64,000 nucleotides of DNA from Eubacterium sp. 1001713B170207_170306_E7. Lineage in GTDB: Bacteria; Bacillota; Clostridia; Eubacteriales; Eubacteriaceae. The stretch spans positions 62,930 to 126,929 of the forward strand of contig NZ_JADMVE010000009.1 in assembly GCF_015547515.1 (NCBI RefSeq), in the 5' to 3' direction. Below the pieces are notes generated by a model. That model worked only from the letters and a program-made list of their open reading frames with translations. It did no database searches and was not told the origin of the DNA. Below, piece after piece: positions 1-8,256 of this stretch (within the stretch, counting starts at the first letter, position 1; each line of letters starts with the position of its first letter). The translations under genes and the position numbers were made by a program.

Positions 1-713
1 TGCCTTTCCAGGAATTTATTGCCAAAGAAGGTCTGGTGACCGGCGGCACCGGCCCAAAGGTTCGCCCGGTCGTGGCCTGCAAAGGAACCGTGTGCACCTA
101 TGGGCTGATCGATACGCAGGGTCTTGCCCGGGAAGTACACGAGCGCTTTTATAAAGGCTACCGTGACGTTACTCTGCCCCATAAATTTAAAATTGCTGTT
201 GGCGGATGTCCAAACAACTGTGTAAAGCCTGACCTCAATGACTTAGGTATCGTCGGCCAGAAAATTCCAAATTACAATGATGAACTGTGCAAAGGCTGCA
301 GTAAATGCTCGGTTGAGGACCGCTGCCCAATGGATGCCGCTGCCGTAACAGACGGTAAGCTTGTCATCGATGCCGAAAAATGCAACAACTGCGGCTTGTG
401 TGTTGATAACTGCCGTTTTGATGCGATTCCTGACGGTGAAGTCCGTTATAAGGTCTATGTCGGCGGCCGCTGGGGAAAATCTATCCGCCGGGGCACAGAG
501 CTTCAGACACTGTTCACCCGTGATGAGATCATGGACGTTGTGGAAAAAGCCATCCTTTTGTACAAAAAAGAAGGCCAGAACAGTGAACGTTTTGGCTCTA
601 CTGTTGAGCGCCTGGGCGCAGAAGCCGTTGAACGCGCACTGACCACCAACGATTTATTAAACGAAAAAGACAGTATCTTAGGTATTGCCACCGTATCCGG
701 CGCAACCTGCTGA
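1..713 (+). CDS. Siroheme nitrite/sulfite reductase-like protein with 2x[4Fe-4S] ferredoxin domain, 5'-truncated
   Basis: The frame is open from base 3, upstream of the first possible start (GTG at 36), so the N-terminus lies outside the window. The visible part has the Cys pattern of the siroheme/[4Fe-4S] half of nitrite/sulfite reductases (CKGTVC, then GGCPNNC). A bacterial ferredoxin domain follows, with two clusters (CKGCSKC...CP and CNNCGLC...C). This order matches anaerobic AsrC/DsrA-like reductases, which reduce sulfite or nitrite with electrons from a ferredoxin-type donor in the cytoplasm. The substrate cannot be chosen from the sequence. A terminator follows directly, so this is the last gene of its transcript. 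Confidence 0.8.
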   Translation, partial: PFQEFIAKEGLVTGGTGPKVRPVVACKGTVCTYGLIDTQGLAREVHERFYKGYRDVTLPHKFKIAVGGCPNNCVKPDLNDLGIVGQKIPNYNDELCKGCSKCSVEDRCPMDAAAVTDGKLVIDAEKCNNCGLCVDNCRFDAIPDGEVRYKVYVGGRWGKSIRRGTELQTLFTRDEIMDVVEKAILLYKKEGQNSERFGSTVERLGAEAVERALTTNDLLNEKDSILGIATVSGATC

Positions 714-720
714 TTTAAGA

Positions 721-747
721 AAAGCCTCCATTCCCAGGAGGCTTTTT
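721..747 (+). terminator. Rho-independent terminator after the siroheme reductase
   Basis: A perfect 9-bp stem (AAAGCCTCC / GGAGGCTTT) with a 7-nt loop is followed by a run of T. It starts seven bases after the stop codon. Confidence 0.85.
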
Positions 748-810
748 GCGTATTGTTTTTTACAGAGGCGTCTTTTATAATGAATTGATACAAGCAGGAG
801 GAAATACACA

Positions 811-1140
811 ATGCCAGCATCACTCAACGAAAATTTCTACAGCGTCATTGCAGAGATTCCTGAGGGCCGGGTAGCTTCCTACGGACAGATTGCCCTGCTG
901 GCCGGCCGGCCCCGCGCCGCGCGGGCTGTGGGCGCTGCTCTCCGTCGTGTGCCTGAACATCTGGAGCTTCCCTGCCACCGGGTTGTTTTCAGTGACGGTT
1001 CCCTTTGCGAGGGCCTTATCTTTGGCGGCCCCGGCGTTCAGAAACAGCTTTTGAAAAAGGAAGGCGTCGCCTTTCTGCCAAACGGTAAAGTCAATATGCG
1101 GCGCTGTCTCTGGAATGGCCCTGGAGACCTTTCCCGCTAA
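811..1140 (+). CDS. MGMT/ATL-type DNA-binding domain protein
   Basis: This 109-residue protein is only the C-terminal DNA-binding/alkyl-acceptor domain of O6-alkylguanine-DNA alkyltransferases. It shows the start of the domain (FYSVIAEIPEGRVASYGQIA), the arginine-finger region (RAVGAALRR) and the active-site motif PCHRVV with the acceptor Cys present. Because Cys is kept, it may be a minimal repair methyltransferase; alkyltransferase-like proteins usually have another residue there. It begins at an ATG behind AGGAGG. Its last 50 bases overlap the 3' end of a convergent small gene. Confidence 0.85.
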   Translation: MPASLNENFYSVIAEIPEGRVASYGQIALLAGRPRAARAVGAALRRVPEHLELPCHRVVFSDGSLCEGLIFGGPGVQKQLLKKEGVAFLPNGKVNMRRCLWNGPGDLSR

Positions 1141-1282
1141 AATTGACCCTTACTGTCAAAACCTTCCGGCAGCGCCGGCATTTTGTTTCCAGAATGCAGC
1201 CGCCCGGTACTTCATCGGTCTGAATAACATCCAGCAGACGCTGCCCGCAATGCGGGCAGCGAACCGCAATACGTTTTACCAT
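1091..1282 (-). CDS. Small zinc-ribbon protein (Com-like)
   Basis: The product has 63 residues starting at the ATG at 1282, which follows GGGGAGA and sits downstream of a strong promoter. Two CxxC pairs (RCPHCGQRLLD and KCRRCRKVL) about 20 residues apart form a zinc ribbon like that of phage Mu Com and related small bacterial proteins. Function is unknown. The open frame extends upstream of 1282, but that part lies ahead of the likely transcription start. The 3' end overlaps the convergent alkyltransferase-like gene. An ACA-TT-TGT box at the transcription start is shared with the next gene upstream, which suggests common control. Confidence 0.55.
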   Translation of the reverse strand: MVKRIAVRCPHCGQRLLDVIQTDEVPGGCILETKCRRCRKVLTVRVNFSGKGLQGHSRDSAAY

Positions 1283-1305
1283 AGTGCCATCTCCCCTCAA
1301 GTATA

Positions 1306-1315
1306 AACATTTGTT
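1306..1315. promoter_or_regulatory. BlaI/CopY-like operator box 1
   Basis: AACA-TT-TGTT is a dyad with a 2-nt centre. It lies 7 bases downstream of the -10 box of the zinc-ribbon gene promoter, about over its transcription start. The same decamer recurs at 1882. Confidence 0.5.
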
Positions 1316-1322
1316 CTTTTCT

Positions 1323-1351
1323 ATTTTAGTCCCTTTTATTTTCCTTGTCAA
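1323..1351 (-). promoter_or_regulatory. Promoter of the zinc-ribbon gene
   Basis: On the minus strand, TTGACA (1346-1351) and TAAAAT (1323-1328) are separated by exactly 17 bases. This places transcription start near 1315, ahead of the ATG at 1282. Confidence 0.75.
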
Positions 1352-1359
1352 TATATTTT

Positions 1360-1749
1360 TTACTCCATCAATCCTTCCTGTTCTAAAACCTGGTTCGTCG
1401 CTTCACTGGTCCCCTTTGCCAGACTGCAGAAAAAATCCATCTCGCCTATCAGTGAAATATTTCCACGGAGACGCGCAGTTTTAAAAAGCTTCTGGACACC
1501 GCCCGCGCCGACAAACTCCTCAAGTGTAAAAACCCTGTTGTCCCCATTAAAGGGAAAAGCCAGCAGCTCAACATCCTCGCTGCTCAGCTCCTCCCATACA
1601 GCATTATTTGCTGGAATTCCCAGATTTCCCGCCATATCCTCAAGATGGTAATAGACCTCCCGCATATCTGACGGCACCACAATTCGAACAGGCTTCCGCA
1701 TCGAATTTTGATCACTTCCCTTAAGCATGGAACAGTACATTTTTTTCAT
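1360..1749 (-). CDS. Hypothetical protein, 129 aa
   Basis: I do not recognise this family. The start is set at the ATG at 1749, which follows AAAGGAGGGATAAA. The longer frame to 1836 runs through a terminator hairpin and is not credible. The protein is acidic and apparently soluble, with no signal peptide and no cysteine cluster (Cys at 5 and near 112 only). It has a hydrophobic middle (VRIVVPSDMREVYYHLEDMAGNLGI). A long leader with an attenuator-like hairpin lies between its promoter and start. Its promoter carries the same operator box as the downstream zinc-ribbon gene. Confidence 0.6.
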   Translation of the reverse strand: MKKMYCSMLKGSDQNSMRKPVRIVVPSDMREVYYHLEDMAGNLGIPANNAVWEELSSEDVELLAFPFNGDNRVFTLEEFVGAGGVQKLFKTARLRGNISLIGEMDFFCSLAKGTSEATNQVLEQEGLME

Positions 1750-1791
1750 TTTATCCCTCCTTTTATGCCTGCCAGCAGCCGTTTTTAAAAC

Positions 1792-1840
1792 AAAAAAACC
1801 GGATAACACCTCCGTAAAAATACAGGAAGGCATCATCCGG
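1792..1840 (-). terminator. Attenuator-like terminator in the leader of the 129-aa gene
   Basis: Minus-strand arms at 1825-1840 and 1799-1813 pair CCGGAT and CCTTCC with ATCCGG and GGAGG, followed by seven T (1792-1798). It lies between the promoter (1907-1935) and the start codon (1749), so it would stop transcription before the gene. The leader upstream of it is GC-rich and can form alternative hairpins. Confidence 0.6.
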
Positions 1841-1881
1841 CGGTTGGCTCGCCTGCCAAAAGCAGCGGCGTTGCTGGTATG

Positions 1882-1891
1882 AACATTTGTT
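1882..1891. promoter_or_regulatory. BlaI/CopY-like operator box 2
   Basis: AACATTTGTT is identical to the box at 1306-1315. It lies 15 bases downstream of the -10 box of the 129-aa gene promoter and 31 bases (about three helical turns) from box 3. Confidence 0.5.
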
Positions 1892-1906
1892 TTTAATTAT
1901 GCTTTA

Positions 1907-1935
1907 ATTATATACATTTGTTCATATTTTGTCAA
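1907..1935 (-). promoter_or_regulatory. Consensus promoter of the 129-aa gene, with operator box 3 in its spacer
   Basis: TTGACA (1930-1935) and TATAAT (1907-1912) on the minus strand are separated by exactly 17 bases. Box 3 (TACATTTGTT on the plus strand, 1913-1922) fills the -10 side of the spacer. A protein bound there would block RNA polymerase. Confidence 0.8.
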
Positions 1936-2031
1936 GTACACTTATTTGTTTTTCTTTTATAAAAATTTCTGTTTTTCATGCCTGCGGCCGGGTTTTATGG
2001 TAAACTATTAAAAAACTCTGGAGCCTTTGAC

Positions 2032-3864
2032 ATGAAATCAAAAAACATTCAAAATACTCTTATTGCCTTTATCCAGACATTTCCGGCATTGTTGGCCTTC
2101 GAGATCGTCTATAAAATGCTCTGCGCGGTTCTTCTTAAGCCGCTGCTGTCATTTATTATGCAGATATTTTTAAACCTCAGCGGCTACAGCCTGGCATTCA
2201 ACGAAAGAATTCTTAATTTTTTCACAAATATTCCCGGCGTCCTTACCCTCATCATTATGCTGGCGCTGGGTGCGCTTATGGTCTATTACGAGTTTGCAGT
2301 CATCATCTTAATGCTCTACCACAGGCTCCATAAACAACCGGTCAGTCTGGGCACTGCCATGAAGATGGCCCTGACGACTTATAAAAGCCTTAAAAATTTG
2401 GGGGCAGTTGGCTTTACAGCCTACGTGCTTGGCCTTCTGCCCCTGATACACATCGGCCTGCGCCCTTCTCTGCTGCCGCAGACCCGGATACCTAATTTCA
2501 TTACCGGTGAGCTGTCTAAAACGCTGATGGGAAACGTTGGCGTTTGCCTGTTTTATGCGGTTATCTTTGTGATTTTTGTGCTCCTGCTCTTCGTATTGCC
2601 AGCGATGGTTTTGGATCGTGTTTCCTTTGTAAAAGCCTCCCGCCGCAGCTTTGATATTTTAAAAAGAGGGCGTCTTCCCGTCGCCTTAGTACTGGGTTTT
2701 TATATGCTTATATGGCTTATTCTGTTTAACCTTCCAGGACTTGTCCCCACTTATTTTCCCGGCATTTCAGGCAACGGCCCCTTCACTGTTTTCCTGGGCC
2801 TTTTTTCAGGAAACACATTTGCCCCGCTCATGGGCTTTCTGCTGGTAGGCTTGCTGCGTATCACGCTTATGCTCCTGCTGCTGACCATACTGACCGCCGG
2901 CTACAGCGGACTCGATGGCAGAGTTAACATCGATGAGGGCGCCCTCCCCTTTATTGATGAGAAGCTGGGCCACACAAAAGAAAGGGCCATGAGCTTCTTT
3001 CATGTTTCGCGCCATACGGCAAAGAACGCCTGGACATGCATCAAAGCCCATCCATTCTTCGTCAGGCATCAGAAGCCCATCGCTCTGGGTGCTGTCATTC
3101 TGTTCGCTGTGGCCATGTTCAGCCTGTTTTATAACCCACCCGCACTGCACAGCCCCATTGTCATTGGACACCGGGGAAGCTCTGAAGGTGTGGAAAATAC
3201 CCTTGGCTCTATTCAGGGCGGCATCAACCAGGGCGCAGACTACGCGGAAATTGACATTCTCTTGTCTAAGGATAACGTGCCCATGGTAATACACGACAGC
3301 AATCTCCAGCGCCTCTCCGGTGAAAATATCAATGTCTATGATCTGACCGCCGCAGAGCTCGGAGAACTGAACCTGTCTCAAAACAACGCCGAAGGAAAAA
3401 TCTCAACGCTTGAGGAAGTGATCAAAGTCACAAAAGGTCAGATTAAGCTGCTCATCGAGCTGAAAACCCACGGACACGAAACGGCTGATGTGGCTGCCGA
3501 AACTGCCAAAGTGGTTGAAGCGCAAAATGATGAAAAGAACTGTATGTTCATGTCTCTGGACTACAGTCTGGTAGAACAGCTGAAAACACTTCACCCCGAT
3601 TATACGGTGGGCTACTGTGTTTACGGAAACCTGGGCAAGGCGGACACAAGACGGCTGGTAAATATGGATATTGACTTTCTCACTGTAGAGGAAAATATGG
3701 TCACAAAAAAACTGATCAGTAAATCCCGAAAGGCATGGCTTCCGGTTTATGTCTGGACAGTGGATGACCCAAAAGCGATGCAGCAATACCTCGATCTTGG
3801 TGTACTCGGCCTGATCACAGACAAGCCCGCTGTGGCCCGTGAGGTCATTGATCAACAAGATTGA
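2032..3864 (+). CDS. Membrane-anchored glycerophosphodiester phosphodiesterase
   Basis: About 370 N-terminal residues form a multi-pass membrane domain (the GDPD membrane-domain type), and about 240 C-terminal residues form the catalytic domain. The catalytic part shows HRG (VIGHRGSSEG), ENT, AEIDI and VIHD motifs carrying the metal ligands and catalytic histidines. The enzyme hydrolyses glycerophosphodiesters to glycerol 3-phosphate and an alcohol, and may act on lipid or teichoic acid polymer. I chose the ATG at 2032 because CTGGAG precedes it. The in-frame ATG at 1978 has no ribosome-binding site. A terminator follows. Confidence 0.88.
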   Translation: MKSKNIQNTLIAFIQTFPALLAFEIVYKMLCAVLLKPLLSFIMQIFLNLSGYSLAFNERILNFFTNIPGVLTLIIMLALGALMVYYEFAVIILMLYHRLHKQPVSLGTAMKMALTTYKSLKNLGAVGFTAYVLGLLPLIHIGLRPSLLPQTRIPNFITGELSKTLMGNVGVCLFYAVIFVIFVLLLFVLPAMVLDRVSFVKASRRSFDILKRGRLPVALVLGFYMLIWLILFNLPGLVPTYFPGISGNGPFTVFLGLFSGNTFAPLMGFLLVGLLRITLMLLLLTILTAGYSGLDGRVNIDEGALPFIDEKLGHTKERAMSFFHVSRHTAKNAWTCIKAHPFFVRHQKPIALGAVILFAVAMFSLFYNPPALHSPIVIGHRGSSEGVENTLGSIQGGINQGADYAEIDILLSKDNVPMVIHDSNLQRLSGENINVYDLTAAELGELNLSQNNAEGKISTLEEVIKVTKGQIKLLIELKTHGHETADVAAETAKVVEAQNDEKNCMFMSLDYSLVEQLKTLHPDYTVGYCVYGNLGKADTRRLVNMDIDFLTVEENMVTKKLISKSRKAWLPVYVWTVDDPKAMQQYLDLGVLGLITDKPAVAREVIDQQD

Positions 3865-3870
3865 TGAAAA

Positions 3871-3906
3871 AACTACTGGAAGATTTTTCCAGTAGTTTTT
3901 TATTTT
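3871..3906 (+). terminator. Terminator after the phosphodiesterase gene
   Basis: A 9-bp perfect stem (AACTACTGG / CCAGTAGTT) is followed by a long T-rich tail. Confidence 0.85.
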
Positions 3907-3928
3907 TTCAAAAAAATTATTTTTGTTA

Positions 3929-3957
3929 TTGATAACCTTTACTTATTGTGATATACT
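3929..3957 (+). promoter_or_regulatory. Promoter of the 125-aa gene
   Basis: TTGATA (3929-3934) and TATACT (3952-3957) have a 17-base spacer. The start codon is 42 bases downstream, with AAGGAG before it. Confidence 0.7.
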
Positions 3958-3999
3958 ATTATCAGTTTTTGAAAACGAATAAAACTAAGGAGTTTTAAA

Positions 4000-4377
4000 A
4001 TGCGTCTCGCTTACATTGCCCATATCTATGACCTGAAAAATGGCCACCACTGTATTAATATTCCAACCGCCGGTCTTTATGAAATCCATGAAGACAAAAG
4101 CTCTGCCAGAAATAAAGTCTCCAGCCGGCTGCTTAACTATGTCACAGAGTACAAAGCTTCAACCGGTTTTTTTCCTAAATCCGATCCACACAAGCCTGTG
4201 ATGGAGGATCAGGTTGATGACAATGCTCCGCCCAGCACAATGATTTCAGATTCGACGCGGACCATCTATTATGTGGATGGCAATAATATTAAAAAATATC
4301 TCCGACAGCAAAAGCTTATGGACCGCTATGGCTGCAACGGCAACTGCGATGCCTGTGAGCTCTGCGAGTACAGTTAA
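4000..4377 (+). CDS. Hypothetical protein, 125 aa, with C-terminal CxxxCxxCxxC motif
   Basis: I do not recognise this protein. It is soluble and hydrophilic, with no signal peptide. The last 15 residues contain CNGNCDACELC, a spacing that could hold a metal or iron-sulfur centre. It is preceded by AAGGAG and a good promoter, and a short-chain dehydrogenase gene follows after 76 bases on the same strand. Whether the two are co-transcribed is unclear. Confidence 0.65.
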   Translation: MRLAYIAHIYDLKNGHHCINIPTAGLYEIHEDKSSARNKVSSRLLNYVTEYKASTGFFPKSDPHKPVMEDQVDDNAPPSTMISDSTRTIYYVDGNNIKKYLRQQKLMDRYGCNGNCDACELCEYS

Positions 4378-4453
4378 TGTTTGAGGCCGCTTCAAATGGG
4401 TATTTTAATGTTAATAATTACTAACTATTACAATATAAAAGGAGATCACTGCC

Positions 4454-5221
4454 ATGTTTGAATTAACCGATAAAGTAGCGGTTGTCACCGGAGCCTCCAG
4501 CGGCCTGGGTGCAGATTCCGCAAGAGCCTATGCGCAAAATGGAGCAGATGTTGTACTGCTCGCCAGAAGAAAAGAAAAGCTGGAACAGGTGGCCGCCGAA
4601 ATTTCAGGGATGGGCCGCAGAGTTTTGGTCATATCCTGTGATGTGACCGATGAAGCGTGCGTTAAAGACGCCGTAGAAAAAATCATTACAGAATTTGGTA
4701 AAATTGATATTCTGCTTAACAACGCCGGCGTTGCCGTCCGCGGCGGTGTGGATACCCTGACCGTAGAAGACTGGGACCATGCCATGGATGTCAACGTCAA
4801 GGGCATCTTTATTATGAGCAAATATGTCATTCCGCATATGAAAGAACAAAACTACGGAAAAATCGTCAATATCAGTTCTGTCAACGCTCTGATCGGGGAT
4901 AAAGCCGATATGTTTATCCGCCACTCCTACAATGCCTCCAAAAGCGCGGTGCTTGGCCTGACAATCGGCATGGCCGCTTCTTATGGGCAATTTAATATCA
5001 CCGTCAACGCCGTATGTCCGGGACTCTTTGAATCCGAAATGACAAAGGACACCTTGTTTAAGTCCGAAGCCTTCCTTCAGGGCTACAGTGCCCAATGCCC
5101 CATGAGTCGGCCGGGAAAACGCGGTGAGGTCAGCGGACCGGTGCTCTTCTTTTCCAGTGACGCTTCAAGCTATGTCACAGGCCAGCACATTGTCGTAGAC
5201 GGCGGTACCTCAATCGTCTGA
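4454..5221 (+). CDS. Short-chain dehydrogenase/reductase
   Basis: This 255-residue classical SDR has the Rossmann motif TGASSGLG near residue 13, NNAG, an active-site Ser in ISSVN and YNASK for the catalytic Tyr and Lys. It ends with the usual SSYVTGQHIVVDGG. It is closest in style to gluconate 5-dehydrogenase or FabG-like oxidoreductases and would oxidise or reduce a hydroxyl/keto substrate with NAD(P)H. The substrate is not determined. It starts at ATG behind AGGAG and ends at a strong terminator. Confidence 0.88.
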   Translation: MFELTDKVAVVTGASSGLGADSARAYAQNGADVVLLARRKEKLEQVAAEISGMGRRVLVISCDVTDEACVKDAVEKIITEFGKIDILLNNAGVAVRGGVDTLTVEDWDHAMDVNVKGIFIMSKYVIPHMKEQNYGKIVNISSVNALIGDKADMFIRHSYNASKSAVLGLTIGMAASYGQFNITVNAVCPGLFESEMTKDTLFKSEAFLQGYSAQCPMSRPGKRGEVSGPVLFFSSDASSYVTGQHIVVDGGTSIV

Positions 5222-5250
5222 CAAATCAGATTTTGCCATCCATAGTTAAT

Positions 5251-5309
5251 GCCCTGTCATCTTGTTCTGCGGTACCTCGCAGAGTAAGATGACAGGGCTT
5301 TTTATTTTT
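5251..5309. terminator. Bidirectional terminator between SDR and aldo/keto reductase genes
   Basis: A 13-bp perfect stem (5251-5263 with 5286-5298) carries an inner CTGCG/CGCAG hairpin. T follows on the plus side. It separates convergent genes. Confidence 0.8.
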
Positions 5310-6462
5310 ACAGTCCAAAAATACCAGATGCTTCCTGCATATTGCGGATAACATCCACACCAAAGGGACACCGCTTCACACAGCTGCCGCACTCAATGCA
5401 GTCTGACCCATGGGCCTTCAGCGCTTTGTAATGCTCAGCCGTAGCGCCTGGTATTCTGCCCTTATGCTGTCTCGCAACATCCAGATATTTTGTCACCGCC
5501 GCCACATCAATCCCTGATGGACAGGGCTGGCAGTGATTGCAGTACATGCACTGCCCCTGCAGCTGAAAGCTCGGTGCATCAGCAATGGCGCTGTAGTCCC
5601 GTTCTATCTCAGAGCTCCGGCAGTAGGCTGCCGCTTCGTCGATTTCCCGCAGAGAAGAAAACCCGGGAAGCACGGACACCACTCCAGGGCGGTCCAGAGC
5701 GTAATGGTAGCACTGTGCCGGAGTCATGGCTCTGCCAAAGGGTGAGCTTTCCGCTGACAGCAGCCGTCCGGCCGCCAGTGCCTTCATGACCGTTATCCCA
5801 ATCCCCATTGCCTCACAGCGCTGATACAGCGCACTTCTGACCGGTGCGATGCCCAGTGCCTTTTCATCCACCGCCACGCCCTTAAACGCCATAATATCCT
5901 CCACCTCACGCTGCCCATGATCCAGGTCATAGGCCGGATTGAGGCTGAACATAAGCATCTCATACAAGCCGGTTTCCACCAGCTTCATGGCTGTGACGGC
6001 ATTGTGAGAGCTAAACCCAAGCTTTCGGATAACGCCCTGCTCTTTCAGGTTTATAGCGTAATCCAGAATCCCACTTTTCTTCACTGACTCCACATCCTTC
6101 TCTGAATCCAGAAAATGGATCATCCCAAAGTCTACGTAATCCTGCCCCAGACGGTTCAACATATCCTCAAAGGAACGCTTCACCTCCTCCAGGTTCCTGC
6201 TGCGGACATACTGCCCCTGGTCGCAGACTGTGCATAAATGCCCCTGGATCAGCATCTTGCCCGGATGTGTCCGCACCGCCGCGCCGATGGCGTCCCTTAT
6301 CTCCGGCTGAGGCATATAAAGATCCAGCAAATTGATGCCCAGATCCATGGCATGGTATACCATCTCGATGATTTCATCACCGGGCATGCCCTCCAGATAA
6401 ACCCCGCCAAAGCCAATCACACTCACAGGTGTTTCAACACCCTTTAGCTTACGATATTCCAC
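5308..6462 (-). CDS. Aldo/keto reductase with C-terminal 2x[4Fe-4S] ferredoxin domain
   Basis: The N-terminal 280 residues are an aldo/keto reductase barrel (GFGGVYLEG, DLY for the catalytic Asp/Tyr region, GFSSHN). The C-terminal 100 residues carry two Cys clusters (CMYCNHCQPCP and CIECGSCVKRCP), as in the anaerobic Fe-S aldo/keto reductase subfamily. It probably couples a carbonyl/alcohol redox step to ferredoxin or NAD(P)H in the cytoplasm; the substrate is unknown. The start codon is GTG at 6462, eight bases after AAGGAG. An extended -10 (TGC-TATAAT, minus strand, 6492-6500) lies upstream. Confidence 0.85.
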   Translation of the reverse strand: MEYRKLKGVETPVSVIGFGGVYLEGMPGDEIIEMVYHAMDLGINLLDLYMPQPEIRDAIGAAVRTHPGKMLIQGHLCTVCDQGQYVRSRNLEEVKRSFEDMLNRLGQDYVDFGMIHFLDSEKDVESVKKSGILDYAINLKEQGVIRKLGFSSHNAVTAMKLVETGLYEMLMFSLNPAYDLDHGQREVEDIMAFKGVAVDEKALGIAPVRSALYQRCEAMGIGITVMKALAAGRLLSAESSPFGRAMTPAQCYHYALDRPGVVSVLPGFSSLREIDEAAAYCRSSEIERDYSAIADAPSFQLQGQCMYCNHCQPCPSGIDVAAVTKYLDVARQHKGRIPGATAEHYKALKAHGSDCIECGSCVKRCPFGVDVIRNMQEASGIFGL

Positions 6463-6558
6463 AACTACTGCTCCTTTCTCAGCTTAACCGTATTATAGCA
6501 CCCTTTTGTCCTGTGTAACAGATGTAAAATTCGATGACGGTTAAACCTTTTTTTCTTC

Positions 6559-6588
6559 TTGACCCCGGCCCGTCCACCGCCTTACAAT
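6559..6588 (+). promoter_or_regulatory. Promoter of the L-serine dehydratase gene
   Basis: TTGACC (6559-6564) and TACAAT (6583-6588) have an 18-base spacer. It excludes translation from the upstream in-frame TTG, which is the -35 box itself. Confidence 0.65.
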
Positions 6589-6615
6589 AAAAGCAACCCA
6601 CCAAAGGAGCTTCCC

Positions 6616-8214
6616 ATGATAAATTATAAAACAAGTATTTTTAATGACGTACTGGGCCCAGTGATGACCGGACCTTCCAGCTCTCATACAGCCGCTCCCG
6701 GACGTATCGGATACTTTGCCGGCTGCCTGATGCCGGATTTCAAATCCATCCAGCTGATTTTCCCTAAAAACAGTTCATACGCCACCACCTATAAAGGTCA
6801 GAAATCAGATACCGCCTTTGCCGCCGGCCTGCTTGGGATGCCTCTGAACCATCCTAATTTTAAAAACAGTCTCAGATACCTCAGACAAGAGGGCGTTTCC
6901 TTTAAAGTCAGCCTGTCCGACAAGGCCTGCGAGCATCCCAATACCTGCGATCTTATTCTGTCCGGCCCATCTGGACGTCTTTGCGTCACCTCCCTTTCCA
7001 CAGGCGGCGGAATGTTCTGCATAACCGCCATCAACGGCACCGCCGTTGACTTCAGGGGAGACAGGCCTGTACTCGCGGGTTTTTACTCCCGTGAGCAGCA
7101 GCGTATCCTCAAACATTTTTTGCAGAAGCTGCCGCCATCCATGGCTGACCCGCAGAGTCTGGTCAGCGGCGATGGCTTTTATGCGCTGCCGCTGAAAGCA
7201 ACCGTTAAACGCGCCGAAATTGAAAGCCTGATAAAAACAGCGCCGGGCAAGCTGCGCTGTATTCCCGCGATTCTGCCTGTGCCCACGCCGGAGTGTTCAG
7301 CGCTGCCCTTTGGCACTGCCGGCACCCTCATTGCTTTTTTAAGAAAAAATCCCATGCCACTCTGGCGGGCCGCTGTAACATATGAATCTGTTAGAAGCGG
7401 ATGGCCGATGGAAGAAATACTAGATTACGCTAAAATGCTCGTAAAAACCATGCACCAGTCCATAAGCTTCGGCTTACAGTACATCTCCGCAGGTGAAGGG
7501 CTCACAAAGCCCGCTGCCGCTTCAATGGCGGCCGCCGCCTCTGCCGGCCGTCTGCTTTCCCCCAGCCCCTATCAAAGCGGGGCGGTCTACAGCACTGCGG
7601 TCATGGAGGCCAGCAATACCATGGGCGTTGTGGTTGCCGGACCCACGGCCGGCTCCTGCGGCGTACTCCCCGGTGTACTCTTCGCACTGCTCCAGAAATC
7701 CGAAAAGCCTGCCGTCTTCCCGCCTGTTTTGGAGGAAGAACAGCTGGAGCCAGCCGCAAAGGCCCTGTTGTGCGCCGGCATCGTTGGCGTATTTATCGCG
7801 GAGCAGGCAACCTTTGCCGCCGAGGTCTGCGGCTGTCAGGCCGAAAATGGCGCCGCCAGCGCCATGGCAGCAGCGATGGCGGTCACCTTCATAAACAGTG
7901 ACCCAGACGCGTCGCTTCGCGCTGCCTCCACCGCTCTCCAGAATGTGCTCGGCCTTATCTGCGATCCTGTTGCCTGCAGAGTCGAAATTCCATGCGTCAG
8001 CCGAAACGCCATGGCTGTTTCCAATGCTCTGACAAGCGCGGAGATAACCCTCGGCGGCTATGATTCCCAGATACCGCTGGATGAAACCATCGAGACAATG
8101 TACCGTGTCGGCTGCCAGCTTCCATCGGAGCTGCGCTGTACCGGAAACGGCGGGTTATGCCTTACTCCCGCTGCCGCTCTGCTGGAAAGAAAGGCCGGCC
8201 AGCCGCACGAATGA
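6616..8214 (+). CDS. L-serine ammonia-lyase, iron-sulfur dependent, single chain
   Basis: This 532-residue protein fuses the beta-type N-terminal domain (GPVMTGPSSSHTAAPGRI) and the alpha-type catalytic domain (GEGLTKPAAASMAAAASAGR, AGPTAGSCGVLPG, VCGCQAENGAASAMAAA, DPVACRVEIPC). The Cys residues of the last motifs hold the [4Fe-4S] cluster. It deaminates L-serine to pyruvate and ammonia. A cysteine-directed relative cannot be excluded. I chose the ATG at 6616 because AAAGGAG precedes it. A LytTR two-component system follows on the same strand and may regulate it or be co-expressed. Confidence 0.85.
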   Translation: MINYKTSIFNDVLGPVMTGPSSSHTAAPGRIGYFAGCLMPDFKSIQLIFPKNSSYATTYKGQKSDTAFAAGLLGMPLNHPNFKNSLRYLRQEGVSFKVSLSDKACEHPNTCDLILSGPSGRLCVTSLSTGGGMFCITAINGTAVDFRGDRPVLAGFYSREQQRILKHFLQKLPPSMADPQSLVSGDGFYALPLKATVKRAEIESLIKTAPGKLRCIPAILPVPTPECSALPFGTAGTLIAFLRKNPMPLWRAAVTYESVRSGWPMEEILDYAKMLVKTMHQSISFGLQYISAGEGLTKPAAASMAAAASAGRLLSPSPYQSGAVYSTAVMEASNTMGVVVAGPTAGSCGVLPGVLFALLQKSEKPAVFPPVLEEEQLEPAAKALLCAGIVGVFIAEQATFAAEVCGCQAENGAASAMAAAMAVTFINSDPDASLRAASTALQNVLGLICDPVACRVEIPCVSRNAMAVSNALTSAEITLGGYDSQIPLDETIETMYRVGCQLPSELRCTGNGGLCLTPAAALLERKAGQPHE

Positions 8215-8256
8215 CCCCTTTCACCGCTTAAATGCCATCACGGTTCTCTCAACTTG

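Noticed and set aside
1825-1870. Resemblance of the leader (AACCGCC ... GATGATGCC) to a fluoride riboswitch
   Set aside because: The stems needed for the crcB pseudoknot are too short or missing, so I list it only as an unassigned attenuator.
6559-6615. Longer N-terminus of the serine dehydratase from TTG 6559
   Set aside because: That TTG is the -35 box of a good promoter, and ATG 6616 has AAAGGAG.
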